A stretch of 42,759 nt of DNA from Arthrobacter sp. M4 (GTDB taxonomy: Bacteria; Actinomycetota; Actinomycetes; Actinomycetales; Micrococcaceae). Each line of letters begins with the position of its first letter. The stretch's first letter is position 1. Shown here one piece after another: positions 6,177-14,673 of the stretch. The notes under the pieces were generated by a model. That model saw only the letters and a list, made by a program, of their open reading frames with translations, did not search any database and was not told the DNA's origin. Made by a program: the position numbers and the translations under genes. The stretch is taken from the NCBI RefSeq assembly GCF_020251205.1, contig NZ_JAIWYX010000025.1, positions 1 to 42,759 of the forward strand, written 5' to 3'.

Positions 6177-9143
6177 GTGGCCTTGCGTTCCCTGCTCACG
6201 GCGGCCGAGCGCGGCCAGATTCTGGCAATGCCCACCGAAACGGACGACCTTGAAGCCCACTACACGCCCAGCGATGCCGACATGTCGCTGATCCGGCAAC
6301 GCCGCGGGGACGCGAACAGGTTGGGCTTTGTTATCCAGCTGTCTTTGCTGCGTCACCCGGGAATCGCGCTGGCCGACGATACCGAGGTGCCCCCGGAGCT
6401 GGTTTCCTGGCTGGCCTCCCGTCTGGCCGTCCCCGCCGAGGCGTGGGCAGACTACGGGAAACGTGAGGAAACGCGGCAGGAGCACGGAAGGGAGATCCGC
6501 GCGTATCTGGGCATGACCGCGTTCGGGATCGCAGACTTCCGCCGGCTCGTGGAGCACGTCAGTGATGTGGCTGCGCAAACGGACAAGGGCCTGCTCCTGG
6601 CCGAAAGCGCGAGGGACTTCCTGCAGGCACAGAAGGTCGCGTTGCCCGGGATCGGGACTATTGAAAAGGCCTGTGCGCAGGCGCTGACTCGGGCGAATCG
6701 GCGAATCTACGCCACCTTGGGTGAGCAGCTATCCGTAGGCCACCGGCAGCGCCTCGACGGGCTGCTGCGCCGCCGCCCGGACAGTCCCCTGACGGAAATC
6801 GGCTGGCTGCGGCAGGCACCGCTGCGCCCCAACGCACGGGCGATGAATGAGCACATCGACCGGCTCACCACCTGGCGTGCGCTTGACCTGCCCTGGGCTG
6901 CGGGCCGGCTGGTTCACCGGAACAGGCTGTTGAAGCTGGCACGCGAGGGCGCATCCATGACCGCGGCGGATCTGGCCAGGTTCGAGCCCGCACGCAGGTA
7001 CGCGACCCTCTTTGCCATGGCCACCGAAAGCATGGCAACCGTCACCGACGAGATCATCGATCTGCACGACCGGATCATCGGCCGGCTCATCCGGACCGCA
7101 CAGAACAAGCAAAACCAGACCACCCTGGCATCCCGTTCCACCGTCGCGGACATGATGCGTCTTCACTCCAGGCTCGGTGAAGCCCTGATCGAGGCCAAGG
7201 AAAACGGTGAAGATCCCTTCGCAGCGATCGAAACGGCCATCGGCTGGGAATCCCTGGCCGAAAGCATCGCCCAGGCCAAGGAACTGACCCGACCGGCCCT
7301 CGAGGACCACCTCACCCTCGTCAGCGCCCACTTCACCACGCTGCGCCGCTACACCCCGGCGTTCCTTGCCGTCCTTGATCTCCATGCAGCCCCCGCGGCA
7401 CAGGACCTGCTGTCCGCCATCAATGTCATCCGCACCCTGAACGCCACTGGCGCCCGGAAGGTCCCCGACGACGCGCCCATCTCCTTCATCCGGCCCCGGT
7501 GGAAGCCGCTGGTCTTCACCGAGACCGGCCTGGACCGGGGCTTCTACGAGTTCTGTGCCCTCGCGGAACTCAAGAACGCGCTGCGGTCCGGAGACATGTG
7601 GGTCACCGGTTCCCGCCAATTCCGCGACTTCGATGACTACCTTCTCGCAGGCGCCGACTACGTCGGCAAAAAGAACGCCGGGAAGCTACCGCTGATCACG
7701 GCCGACGGAAGCGCAGGGTACCTCGAAGACAGGCTTCGCCTCCTCCAGGAACGGCTGAAGGAAGTCAACGCGCTGGCATCCCGCGATGAGCTGCCCGGGG
7801 TGCTGGTCACCGACAAGGGCGTGAAAATCACCCCACTGGAGACGATCGTCCCCGCTCACGCGCAACCACTGATCGACCAGGCCAGCGCCATGTTTCCGCG
7901 GATCCGGATCACCGACCTGCTGATGGAAGTCGACACCTGGACCGGGTTCACCCGCCATTTCACCAGCCTCAAATCCGGCCAGCCCTCCAAGGACAAGCAA
8001 CTGCTTCTGACTGCAATCTTGGCTGACGGGATCAATCTGGGCCTGACGAAAATGGCCGAGTCTTGCACCGGCGTCAGCTACGCCCAGCTGGACCGCCACC
8101 AAGCCTCCTACATCCGAGACGAAACCTACAGTGCCGCCCTGGCGGAACTGGTGAACACCCAGCACGGCCACCCCTTCGCCGCGCAATGGGGAGACGGCAC
8201 CGCTTCCTCCTCGGATGGGCAGCGGTTCCGCGCCGGCAGCAAAGCCGAATCCACCGGTCACGTGAACCCGAAATACGGTGCCGAGCCCGGCCGGCTCGTT
8301 TACACACATGTCTCGGATCAGTACTCGCCCTTCCACAGCAAACTCGTCAACGTAGGTGACCGAGATGCGACCTACGTCCTGGACGGGCTGCTCTACCACG
8401 AGTCCGAACTGCAAATTCAGGAGCACTACACCGACACGGCCGGATTCACCGACCACCTCTTCGCTCTCATGCACCTGCTCGGGTACCGGTTCGCGCCACG
8501 GATCCGCAACATTGGTGACACCCGTCTATACACACCCAGCAGCGATCCGGGACTTTCCACGTTGGCGCCGCTGATCGGCGGGACCATCAACACGAAAATG
8601 ATTGCCCTGCATTGGGACGAGGTCCTCCGCCTCGCCGCGTCCATTAAGACCGGCACCGTGACCGCATCCCTGATGATGCGAAAACTCGGCGCCTACCCCC
8701 GCCAGAACGGGCTCGCCCTCGCGCTGCGGGAGCTGGGAAGACTGGAACGGACCCTTTTCCTTCTGGACTGGCTCCAGGACCCCGGCCTGCGCCGCAAGGT
8801 CACGGCCGGCCTGAACAAGGGCGAGGCCCGGAACACCCTCGCCAGGGCCGTCTTCTTCAACCGCCTCGGCGAAATCCGCGACCGTTCCTTTGAACAACAG
8901 CGCTACCGCGCCAGCGGGCTGAACCTTCTTACCTCGGCCATTATTCTCTGGAACACGGTCTACCTCGACCGCACCATCACCACCCTCAACAAGGACGGGA
9001 ACGCCACAGACCCTGACCTGCTGCGGTTCCTCTCACCCCTGGGCTGGGAACACATCAACCTCACCGGCGACTACACCTGGCCCCGCGCCAACCAGATCAA
9101 ACCCGGCAAATACAGACCCCTACGACGCCCGGCGAAACCTTAG
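6177..9143 (+). CDS. tnpA: Tn3-family transposase TnpA
   Basis: 988 residues, full length for the family. The GTG start at 6177 is preceded by AAAGGAGA seven bases upstream. The N-terminal DNA-binding region contains the Tn3-typical LIRQRRGDANRLGFVIQL. Candidate DDE catalytic residues lie in SSDGQRF (about D680), VLDGLLYHE (about D737) and FEQQRYRASGLNLL (about E905). The enzyme cuts and joins the 38-bp ends replicatively. Its last residues and stop are encoded within the extended right inverted repeat. No frameshift is visible. Confidence 0.96.
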   Translation: MALRSLLTAAERGQILAMPTETDDLEAHYTPSDADMSLIRQRRGDANRLGFVIQLSLLRHPGIALADDTEVPPELVSWLASRLAVPAEAWADYGKREETRQEHGREIRAYLGMTAFGIADFRRLVEHVSDVAAQTDKGLLLAESARDFLQAQKVALPGIGTIEKACAQALTRANRRIYATLGEQLSVGHRQRLDGLLRRRPDSPLTEIGWLRQAPLRPNARAMNEHIDRLTTWRALDLPWAAGRLVHRNRLLKLAREGASMTAADLARFEPARRYATLFAMATESMATVTDEIIDLHDRIIGRLIRTAQNKQNQTTLASRSTVADMMRLHSRLGEALIEAKENGEDPFAAIETAIGWESLAESIAQAKELTRPALEDHLTLVSAHFTTLRRYTPAFLAVLDLHAAPAAQDLLSAINVIRTLNATGARKVPDDAPISFIRPRWKPLVFTETGLDRGFYEFCALAELKNALRSGDMWVTGSRQFRDFDDYLLAGADYVGKKNAGKLPLITADGSAGYLEDRLRLLQERLKEVNALASRDELPGVLVTDKGVKITPLETIVPAHAQPLIDQASAMFPRIRITDLLMEVDTWTGFTRHFTSLKSGQPSKDKQLLLTAILADGINLGLTKMAESCTGVSYAQLDRHQASYIRDETYSAALAELVNTQHGHPFAAQWGDGTASSSDGQRFRAGSKAESTGHVNPKYGAEPGRLVYTHVSDQYSPFHSKLVNVGDRDATYVLDGLLYHESELQIQEHYTDTAGFTDHLFALMHLLGYRFAPRIRNIGDTRLYTPSSDPGLSTLAPLIGGTINTKMIALHWDEVLRLAASIKTGTVTASLMMRKLGAYPRQNGLALALRELGRLERTLFLLDWLQDPGLRRKVTAGLNKGEARNTLARAVFFNRLGEIRDRSFEQQRYRASGLNLLTSAIILWNTVYLDRTITTLNKDGNATDPDLLRFLSPLGWEHINLTGDYTWPRANQIKPGKYRPLRRPAKP

Positions 9144-9176
9144 CGTCGGATATTTCACTTTTTCACAAGGCACCCC
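9139..9176 (-). repeat. Right terminal inverted repeat of the Tn3-family element
   Basis: On the minus strand it starts GGGGTGCCTTGTGAAAAAG and ends CGCTAAG, as Tn3 ends do. It pairs with 219-256. Confidence 0.9.
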
Positions 9177-9182
9177 CACATT
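9177..9182. repeat. Target-site duplication CACATT, right copy
   Basis: Identical to 213-218. The next functional base is the end of the replication gene's stop codon at 9188. Confidence 0.8.
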
Positions 9183-9187
9183 GGGTG

Positions 9188-10537
9188 TCAGCGCGTGGTG
9201 CCGCGTGCGGCAGCTTCTTGGACTCCTCGTTGGTAGTCGTCCGCGAACCTGGTTCGCCAGGACTGGCGCGAGGGTGCCGGACGGTGTTCGGCCGCTTCCT
9301 TTTGGATCCGCTGGATCGCGGCCTCAGCTTGGGCTTTGGCGACCCGGGAGCGCTGGGCAGCTCGTTGGCTGCGGCTGTGGACGGGCTGGCCGTTGACGCG
9401 CCAATGGTTGAGTCTGCCTTGGAGAAGTGCGGGGAGGTTGAGAGCACCGTCAAAACCGTCGTGGCGGTGCTCGGTGCCGTCCGGTTTGGTGTCGAGGGCG
9501 TGCAGGATATCGCTGGGGGTGTAGTCGGCGCGGAAAAATGGTGCCAGGATCCGCGCGAGGTGGCGGGAGCGGAGCTTACGCAGTGGCGGTGAGTGCCATT
9601 GGACGGTTCGGGCCGCTTGCAACTCATTGAAGGATCGGGTTGCCTCGTCCTGGGCGCCTGTCGTCCGGTCAAGTGGCCATTGCAGATCTGTACGAGCGGC
9701 CGCCATCTCAGCTACCCACTTAGTTGTCGCCTCAAAATAGGCTTTCAGTGTGGGCGAAGCCCACGCCTTTATGCTCTTGGGGGCGGTTTTTCCTTTGGAG
9801 AGGTTAGGGTTGCCATTTATGTCCACAGCCAACCCGAACATCGTCAGGATCGGGTCCAGCTTGCACTTGAAATCCATGCGCTGGACTTCCTCTTCACCGA
9901 ACCTGGCCAGCTCCTCTTCGGTGGCGGGACGGCAGAGGACGTAGACGGCGCGGTCTGCCATGCGTTCTTCCCGTTCGCCGTCCTTGTGCAGGTTGGATGC
10001 GCCCATGCAGTTCTTGGGTGTGTAGATCGCTGAGCGGCCGCCAGCGACGACGGCGAGGAAGCCGTAGCGGATCAGCCAGCGTTTGATGCGGCCCAGGGTG
10101 CCTTTGCCGATGCCGGCCACGGCCAACAGATAGGCGTTGCCCGGGGTCACGGTGTGGCTGTTGAAGTCAAAGCCCTGGAGAAGAAGCTCCGCTACGGCGA
10201 GGAGGTTTCGGCGGAAGTCAGTTCTGCGCCAAGCGAGTTTGGGATGATGGCGGATGGCTTCGAGCCAGTCAAAGTCGGTGGTCAGAGCGCAGCTGCCCTC
10301 GGGGACGGCGCGCAGGACGTTTTCCTCGTCCCGTTCCACCAGCCGGTTCAGGCGCCGGGGGGCCTCCGTGCGTTTGGAGTGCTCGCCCAGCTGGGCCGGA
10401 TCGCGCTGCTTCCACACGCCGGGCAACCCCTGTACAGCCACGTAGCCGGGGATATGCGGGGTGCCCGTATTTGTGGGGTTGCAGGTGGAAACTCGGGCCT
10501 GGACGTGCGTTGACGCCGGTGCAAGGTCCGGTACCAT
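9188..10537 (-). CDS. Putative plasmid replication initiator / helix-turn-helix protein
   Basis: Up to 449 residues. A winged-helix segment is visible at about 140-175 (GTLGRIKRWLIRYGFLAVV, then GGRSAIYTP), as in actinobacterial plasmid initiators and helix-turn-helix Rep proteins. The C-terminal third is basic and helical, rich in Ala/Gln/Arg. Position supports a replication role: it is the only large DNA-binding candidate outside the conjugation, resolvase and restriction genes, with small regulators just upstream. The start is uncertain. ATG 10537 lacks a close ribosome site, and the first 60-70 residues are Pro/Thr-rich and poorly ordered, so a downstream start is possible. The mercury transposon landed five bases past its stop. 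Recognition is by position and general features, not a diagnostic motif. Confidence 0.6.
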   Translation of the reverse strand: MVPDLAPASTHVQARVSTCNPTNTGTPHIPGYVAVQGLPGVWKQRDPAQLGEHSKRTEAPRRLNRLVERDEENVLRAVPEGSCALTTDFDWLEAIRHHPKLAWRRTDFRRNLLAVAELLLQGFDFNSHTVTPGNAYLLAVAGIGKGTLGRIKRWLIRYGFLAVVAGGRSAIYTPKNCMGASNLHKDGEREERMADRAVYVLCRPATEEELARFGEEEVQRMDFKCKLDPILTMFGLAVDINGNPNLSKGKTAPKSIKAWASPTLKAYFEATTKWVAEMAAARTDLQWPLDRTTGAQDEATRSFNELQAARTVQWHSPPLRKLRSRHLARILAPFFRADYTPSDILHALDTKPDGTEHRHDGFDGALNLPALLQGRLNHWRVNGQPVHSRSQRAAQRSRVAKAQAEAAIQRIQKEAAEHRPAPSRQSWRTRFADDYQRGVQEAAARGTTR

Positions 10538-10653
10538 AAGGGGGACAAGATCCTTTCAGTTTGAAGGGGACACAAAGGGACCGTCCCTCGCGGGAAGGTT
10601 CTGGTATCCATCGCCGGTCCGTTCGCCAAAACTCGCGGTGATGGAAGGATTCG

Positions 10654-10678
10654 GAAGACCCGCCTAGTGCGGGTCTTC
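10654..10678. terminator. Hairpin between two minus-strand genes, possible terminator
   Basis: A perfect 10-bp stem, GAAGACCCGC / GCGGGTCTTC, with loop CTAGT. It lies just downstream of the 10684-10917 gene and upstream of the replication gene, so it could separate their transcription. No long T-run follows on the minus strand. Confidence 0.6.
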
Positions 10679-10683
10679 TTCCT

Positions 10684-10917
10684 TTAAGCGGCCTGAATAG
10701 GCAGCTCCTCAGCTTGGGGCTTGGGCTTGGAGAGCAGGGGGAGGCCTCCATGCTCTTCGAGGTACTGAATCAGTGAATCCATGTAGAGGTTCACAGAGAG
10801 CTTGGAAGCCCTCGCCGCGGCGTTGAACGCTTCGCGGTGTTCAGGCAGTACCCGGCCCTGCAAGGGCACGGTAGCAACCCCGTCGGGGTGTCGGTCATGT
10901 CCTTTTAGCGTGCTCAT
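10684..10917 (-). CDS. Small putative DNA-binding protein, possibly ribbon-helix-helix type
   Basis: 77 residues from ATG 10917 (MSTLKGHDRHPDG), with AGG ten bases upstream. In-frame codons continue to 10947 but lack a better site. The core GRVLPEHREAFNAAARASKL then SVNLYMDSLIQYLEEHGG looks like a beta strand plus two helices, as in CopG/Arc-type proteins that act on long-lived DNA targets. Lying just upstream of the replication gene it could control copy number, but this is inference and no close family is recognised. Confidence 0.55.
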   Translation of the reverse strand: MSTLKGHDRHPDGVATVPLQGRVLPEHREAFNAAARASKLSVNLYMDSLIQYLEEHGGLPLLSKPKPQAEELPIQAA

Positions 10918-10976
10918 GAGCTTTAACCTGCCACAGCACGCATGCATGGGCGCGGTTTGGAGCGGGCGTGTCGGAC

Positions 10977-11300
10977 TTAATTTCCTTTGACGTACTTCTC
11001 CACGCCAGCCAAGGCGTCATCAAAGGCGGATTCCTTGAGTTGGTACACAACACGCTGGCCCTGGCGGCTCTCGCCTGCGTCCGACTCAACGGCTCCGAGC
11101 TCTTCCAATTGGCGCAAATGCCAAGCGACGGTCTTGTATCCGGCGCCAATAGCCCTGCCGATGTCTCCCGAGGTTCCGCCCTCGGGGTTGTGCGCGAGGT
11201 GGCGAAGTATCTCAATCCGTAGCGGATTGATTCCAAGGACGTTGATCACGTCCGAAGCCCAGTCGGGAATGGGCTTGGAAGGTTGGACATAGCGGGGCAT
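10977..11300 (-). CDS. ArsR-like winged-helix regulator
   Basis: 107 residues. The fold reads LRIEILRHLAHNPEGGTSGD, AIGAGYKTVAWHLRQLEELG and a basic wing (RQGQRVVYQLK), the standard ArsR/GntR-like winged helix with recognition helix around KTVAWHLRQLE. No metal-binding cysteines are present, so it is not a metal sensor of the classical type. GAAGGG abuts the ATG. It is divergent from the conjugation operon across a 240-bp gap, a natural position for a regulator of transfer genes (inference). Confidence 0.75.
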   Translation of the reverse strand: MPRYVQPSKPIPDWASDVINVLGINPLRIEILRHLAHNPEGGTSGDIGRAIGAGYKTVAWHLRQLEELGAVESDAGESRQGQRVVYQLKESAFDDALAGVEKYVKGN

Positions 11301-11561
11301 CCCTTCATTCTGTCGTATTCGGCATTCTTAGCTTTCCACTGACTAACTTAATAGGATAGTCTGCTGCAAGAGGGAAAATAAATCGGACAGTGGGAAGCGC
11401 GCGTATGGCCGTTGATGAGTCATTCGTCTCAATGAGTCCGTGTGACAAGCGTTTCCGCGGAAATACAGGGACAATGGCGCGGTCCATCGAATGGATAATC
11501 CGTCATCTTTGTCGGTGTCCGCTGGTTAGGTATTGAAACGATGTTCCAGGGGGAGGACAGG
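11301..11561. promoter_or_regulatory. Divergent control region for the ArsR-like gene and conjugation operon
   Basis: A 260-bp non-coding, AT-richer stretch. A plausible plus-strand promoter is TTGTCG near 11512 with TATTGA near 11531, about 30 bases before the first gene. AGGGGGAGGA at 11548-11557 is a near-consensus ribosome site that favours a TTG start at 11562. Confidence 0.45.
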
Positions 11562-11993
11562 TTGAAGAATTTGCTGCCGTTCGGCACGTCGTGGCCGATG
11601 GACGCAACCCTGCGGGAGCGTGCGGCTCGTGAGCGTGAGGCTTTCCGCTCGTGGGTTGACGGCCTTGCTGTCCCTGCAAGTCAGCGAACCCTGCTTGCAG
11701 AACTCTTGGAGCTGATGGACGAACGCGAGTTCGTGGAAGGGCGCGCGGCCTGCGTGACGTATGACGCCGAGCTTGCCCGTCGAACCGGGCTGGGCGAGTC
11801 CCTGGGGGAAGTCCTCGATGCCCTTGTGCGTGCGGGACTGGTGACGAGCGACCCAGCGGCTGCAGTTTTCCCGGACGCCCGTCCGGGGATCGTGTTGCGT
11901 GTCCGCCGTCCTGACGTGGTTCTGACCGTGGAAGCGGCTGGCACTTTGTGGCTGGCCGATTCCTGGGTCCGGAAAGCGAAGGTATTGGCGTGA
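11562..11993 (+). CDS. Unknown first gene of the conjugation operon
   Basis: 143 residues from TTG 11562, chosen because AGGGGGAGGA ends four bases upstream; ATG 11541 is in frame without such a site. The protein is soluble, acidic and helical in the first half, with LLAELLELMDEREFVEGRAA, then a segment resembling a small winged helix (ARRTGLGESLGEVLDALVRAG). This suggests DNA binding, but no family is recognised. Its GTGA overlap with the next gene places it in the operon, where a regulatory role would fit. Confidence 0.7.
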   Translation: MKNLLPFGTSWPMDATLRERAAREREAFRSWVDGLAVPASQRTLLAELLELMDEREFVEGRAACVTYDAELARRTGLGESLGEVLDALVRAGLVTSDPAAAVFPDARPGIVLRVRRPDVVLTVEAAGTLWLADSWVRKAKVLA

Positions 11994-12262
11994 GCGACAG
12001 AGGAGTTGTGTCAGTGGTTGAGGTAGCGCACATGGTGGGGCCGATGTGGTCTGTGAACGGCCGCCCGGTGGTGGTCCCTGCCGGATCTTCCGTGCCCTCA
12101 TTTGTGATGGCATATGTCGCGTCCGTGGTCTCCGCTCCCGGTCCGTGGCCGGTACAGGTCACCGATGGTGACCTCACGCTGGACCTGGTGCTTGGCGTTG
12201 ATGGTTCCGTCACGGAACCACCCGCAGACGTTCCGGCAGCTGCCCGGTGGTGGCGTCGATGA
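11990..12262 (+). CDS. Small unknown protein of the conjugation operon
   Basis: 90 residues, from GTG 11990 overlapping the previous stop (GTGA) and ending in ATGA overlap with the hydrolase gene. The sequence is Val/Pro-rich and beta-like (MWSVNGRPVVVPAGSSVPSF), with no membrane helix or signal peptide. No family is recognised. The coupling on both sides is the main evidence that it is real. Confidence 0.65.
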   Translation: MSDRGVVSVVEVAHMVGPMWSVNGRPVVVPAGSSVPSFVMAYVASVVSAPGPWPVQVTDGDLTLDLVLGVDGSVTEPPADVPAAARWWRR

Positions 12263-13329
12263 AGGGCGGGGCAGGAGCCGGGGCCGCCGTTTTCGCGGCC
12301 ATCATGGTTCCGCTGCTTGTCCTGGTGATGATGCTCGGCTCAGGCGGCAAGGAAGGCGCTCTTGCCGCATGCGGTCCTTCGGGGACCGTGACCGTTAGCG
12401 TGCCGGGCGGCAATGTTGCCGGGTACGCGGGGGAGCAGCTGGCTAACGCTGCCGCTGTAGTCAAGGCCGGACAACAGCTGAACGTCTCGGCTGATGGCCT
12501 GTTGGTCGGCGTCATGACCGCCATGGGCGAGTCCAGCCTGAAGAACCTGAACTACGGCGACGACATTCACGGGGTCACCAACCCTGACGGTTCCCTTACG
12601 TGCAGCCTGGGCCTGTTCCAGCAGCAATGGTGCCTTCCCGGGAACCCGTGGGGCACCAAAGCGGACGTTACGGACCCGACAAAGGCCGCAGCGACGTTCT
12701 TCAAGGCCCTGATGAAGCTTCCGGGCTGGGAGAGTCTGTCTCCGGACGTGGCCGCCCACCGGGTGCAGGGCAATTACAGCCCGGCTGGTTACACCAAGTT
12801 CATCCCCGCAGCGAGGGAGGTTCTTGAAGCTGTCACGGCCGGGAAGATCAAGGCCGGGACCGGCGGTTGCACTACGGGCGGTTTCGCGGCCGGCTCTTCC
12901 GGGTCCGGTGATGACTACCCATGGAAGGGTGCTGAGCACAACGCCAATAACCCTGTGACTCGCTTGGCCTACCGGAACTGCACGGACTTCGCCTGGTGGC
13001 GGCTCAGCCAGCAGCTCGGCCTCCAACCGGTCAGCTCCTCCCAGCTCGGCCCGGGCAATGCGAACACCTGGGGCAACGCCTGGTCCCGGGCGGGCTGGAC
13101 GATCAGCAAGACCCCCAAAGTGGGAGCCATTGTCTGGTACAACACGGGCCAGTACGGGCATGTGGCCGTGGTCAAGGAAATCACAGCGGACGGAAAAGTG
13201 ATCGAAGAGGGCTACAACTTCGGCATCCCGCCAAACGGCGCTTACTACACGATGACGATCAATCCGAGCACTCCTGCCGGATACCTGTATCTCCCGACTC
13301 GGGAACAGTTCGAGAGAGCGGCAATGTGA
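12259..13329 (+). CDS. Lysozyme-like + CHAP cell-wall hydrolase of the conjugation system (VirB1 role)
   Basis: 356 residues. Start ATG 12259 overlaps the upstream stop. The N-terminal hydrophobic helix (about 8-27) anchors or exports the protein. A lysozyme/transglycosylase-like domain follows, with likely catalytic E91 in GVMTAMGESSLKN. A Gly/Ser linker near 200-218 leads to a CHAP amidase domain, with nucleophile C241 in NCTDFAWW and H301 in YGHVAVV. Two-domain wall hydrolases of this kind open peptidoglycan for Gram-positive conjugation machines (compare CwlT and TcpG). Confidence 0.9.
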   Translation: MKGGAGAGAAVFAAIMVPLLVLVMMLGSGGKEGALAACGPSGTVTVSVPGGNVAGYAGEQLANAAAVVKAGQQLNVSADGLLVGVMTAMGESSLKNLNYGDDIHGVTNPDGSLTCSLGLFQQQWCLPGNPWGTKADVTDPTKAAATFFKALMKLPGWESLSPDVAAHRVQGNYSPAGYTKFIPAAREVLEAVTAGKIKAGTGGCTTGGFAAGSSGSGDDYPWKGAEHNANNPVTRLAYRNCTDFAWWRLSQQLGLQPVSSSQLGPGNANTWGNAWSRAGWTISKTPKVGAIVWYNTGQYGHVAVVKEITADGKVIEEGYNFGIPPNGAYYTMTINPSTPAGYLYLPTREQFERAAM

Positions 13330-13865
13330 TGGAAAACCTGATGAACAAGAAGAAGGCTGCCACGGCAATTGCTGCCGGGGCGGTCGTCCTCATGCTTTCC
13401 GGGTGCTGGGGCGGATCCCCGGTCGCCGATCAGCAGAGCACGGCACCTGCGCCGGATCCCTCCGTGTCGTGCATCGTGTCGTGCCAGGACGTACCCCAAG
13501 CCGAGCACACCGGCCCTCCGTCTCTGGCCGCCGATGCCACGGCCAAGGAAGAGGCCATCGAAGCAGCGGTGAAAGTGATGACCGCCTACACGGACACGAG
13601 CAAGTCCAAAGAGGAGTGGTTCCGGGCATTGGCACCACTGATCACCACGGCGTATGCCCAGGACGCTCAGTACATTCAACCGCCTCGTTTGAAGGCCCGC
13701 ACGGTCACCTCCGCAGGGTCCGAGCTGCCGTCAGACGTTCCTGACGGCCACCAAGTGCGGGTCAAGTTCACCACCAACGCGGGGGAGTGGGTGGTCATCA
13801 TGACCCGTGCCTCCGCTGGTGCGCCGTGGCTGGCCTCAAACGTGCTGCCTTTGGAGGCCATCTGA
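13329..13865 (+). CDS. Lipoprotein of the conjugation operon
   Basis: 178 residues. ATG 13329 shares its A with the preceding TGA stop; MNKKKAAT at 13341 is an alternative start. The signal peptide ends in a lipobox LSGC, followed by a Pro/Ser-rich linker with a second Cys pair (CIVSC). The C-terminal half, about 100 residues, resembles the compact alpha+beta accessory domains of actinobacterial transfer lipoproteins (KEEWFRALAPLITTAYAQDA). No exact family is assigned. It should sit outside the membrane beside the hydrolase. Confidence 0.8.
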   Translation: MENLMNKKKAATAIAAGAVVLMLSGCWGGSPVADQQSTAPAPDPSVSCIVSCQDVPQAEHTGPPSLAADATAKEEAIEAAVKVMTAYTDTSKSKEEWFRALAPLITTAYAQDAQYIQPPRLKARTVTSAGSELPSDVPDGHQVRVKFTTNAGEWVVIMTRASAGAPWLASNVLPLEAI

Positions 13866-14347
13866 TGAACGCAACTGAGTGGCTGTTCCCGGCCGGGACG
13901 TTCAAGGTGCCCGGCGACGTGTTCGTGGGCGTGCATCCCGGTGCAGGAACGTCCACGTGGGCGGCACTCCTCGACGGTGCCGATCACGGACTCGTGATGC
14001 CCGAGGAGGAATCCGTGGTTGCAGTGTGCCGGGCAACGCCCGCGGCGCTGAATGCCACCAAGACACTCATCGGGACACACGGTGTTGGCCGTATCCGGGC
14101 GGTCCTGGTCGTTGCAGACGCCCCAGGCCACGCCCTTCCCGCGGCTACCCGCGGGATCAAAGTTCTTTCATCCGTGGTGCCGGTGGTCGAGGTGCCGTGG
14201 ATGGTCAAGCTTCGGGGCCTGGAAGATCCAAGGTCCGTGGCGGCTTCGATTGCCAAACCCGTCCAAAGGGTCAGGGATCGACTGGCTGACGCCCGTGTGA
14301 GGGTGCCCCGAGGAATCGTAGAAACCGAGAAAGGAAACGATAAATGA
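13865..14347 (+). CDS. DUF6668-like protein of the conjugation operon
   Basis: 160 residues. TGATG coupling at 13865 sets the start. The segment VFVGVHPGAGTSTWAALLDG resembles a degenerate P-loop, and the following beta-alpha pattern (IRAVLVVADAPGHALPAA, then VVPVVEVPWM) resembles a MinD-like or response-regulator-like fold. I recall this family as DUF6668, found in similar actinobacterial transfer regions, but cannot confirm it here. It lacks the Walker lysine, so nucleotide hydrolysis is doubtful. The next gene overlaps by ATGA. Confidence 0.7.
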   Translation: MNATEWLFPAGTFKVPGDVFVGVHPGAGTSTWAALLDGADHGLVMPEEESVVAVCRATPAALNATKTLIGTHGVGRIRAVLVVADAPGHALPAATRGIKVLSSVVPVVEVPWMVKLRGLEDPRSVAASIAKPVQRVRDRLADARVRVPRGIVETEKGNDK

Positions 14348-14664
14348 GCACGTTCGAAAGTTTGAAGGCAGAGGTCATCATCAGGGTTCCGGCCGCACCG
14401 TTGTGCATGCCGACTCAGGTAACCACCGCTCTGGACACGGCCAAGTTCTGGTGCACCCTGATTGGTGCAGGACTGGCCGTGGTGGCCCTGATCATGATCG
14501 GCATCGGCATGTTCTTCCAGCACAAACGCGGTGACGGCGGCGAAATGCTCAAAGGCCTTGGGTGGTGGATCGGCGGCGTCGTCCTGGTTGCCGCTGCTGC
14601 CGGTATCGCGGCCGTGTTCATCCCGTCCGGCAACACTGCCTGCGTGAACACGCTCAACGGATAA
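14344..14664 (+). CDS. Small two-helix membrane protein, VirB2/TrbC pilin-like
   Basis: 106 residues with two membrane helices (about 37-58 and 73-92) separated by a short basic, Gly-rich loop (QHKRGDGGEMLKG). Size, topology and position before the VirB8/VirB6-like genes match VirB2/TrbC-type subunits. Cys residues lie near residues 21, 37 and 101. Pilin function is inferred; Gram-positive systems often keep this subunit without a pilus. Confidence 0.7.
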   Translation: MSTFESLKAEVIIRVPAAPLCMPTQVTTALDTAKFWCTLIGAGLAVVALIMIGIGMFFQHKRGDGGEMLKGLGWWIGGVVLVAAAAGIAAVFIPSGNTACVNTLNG

Positions 14665-14673
14665 GGGACGCCC

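Larger units (their letters stand above)
219..9176. mobile_element. Tn3-family mercury-resistance transposon, 8958 bp
   Basis: The element is bounded by related 38-bp inverted ends (219-256 and 9139-9176), both starting GGGG and sharing CTTGTGAAAAAGT and AAATATCC blocks, and by a CACATT duplication. Similarity continues inward to about 269 and 9126. It holds a broken Crp-type regulator, the mer genes, a serine resolvase and a 988-residue Tn3-type transposase, so it looks complete and possibly mobile. The perfect duplication suggests the insertion was not followed by rearrangement at the ends. The right inverted repeat includes the last codons and TAG stop of tnpA. Confidence 0.93.

Noticed and set aside
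9177..9181. A 5-bp duplication with a shifted transposon end
   Set aside because: Taking the ends at 219 and 9176 gives matching 38-bp repeats and a full 6-bp CACATT on both sides, which is simpler.
12340..13368. Minus-strand frame over the hydrolase gene
   Set aside because: Opposite a protein with matched lysozyme and CHAP catalytic residues.
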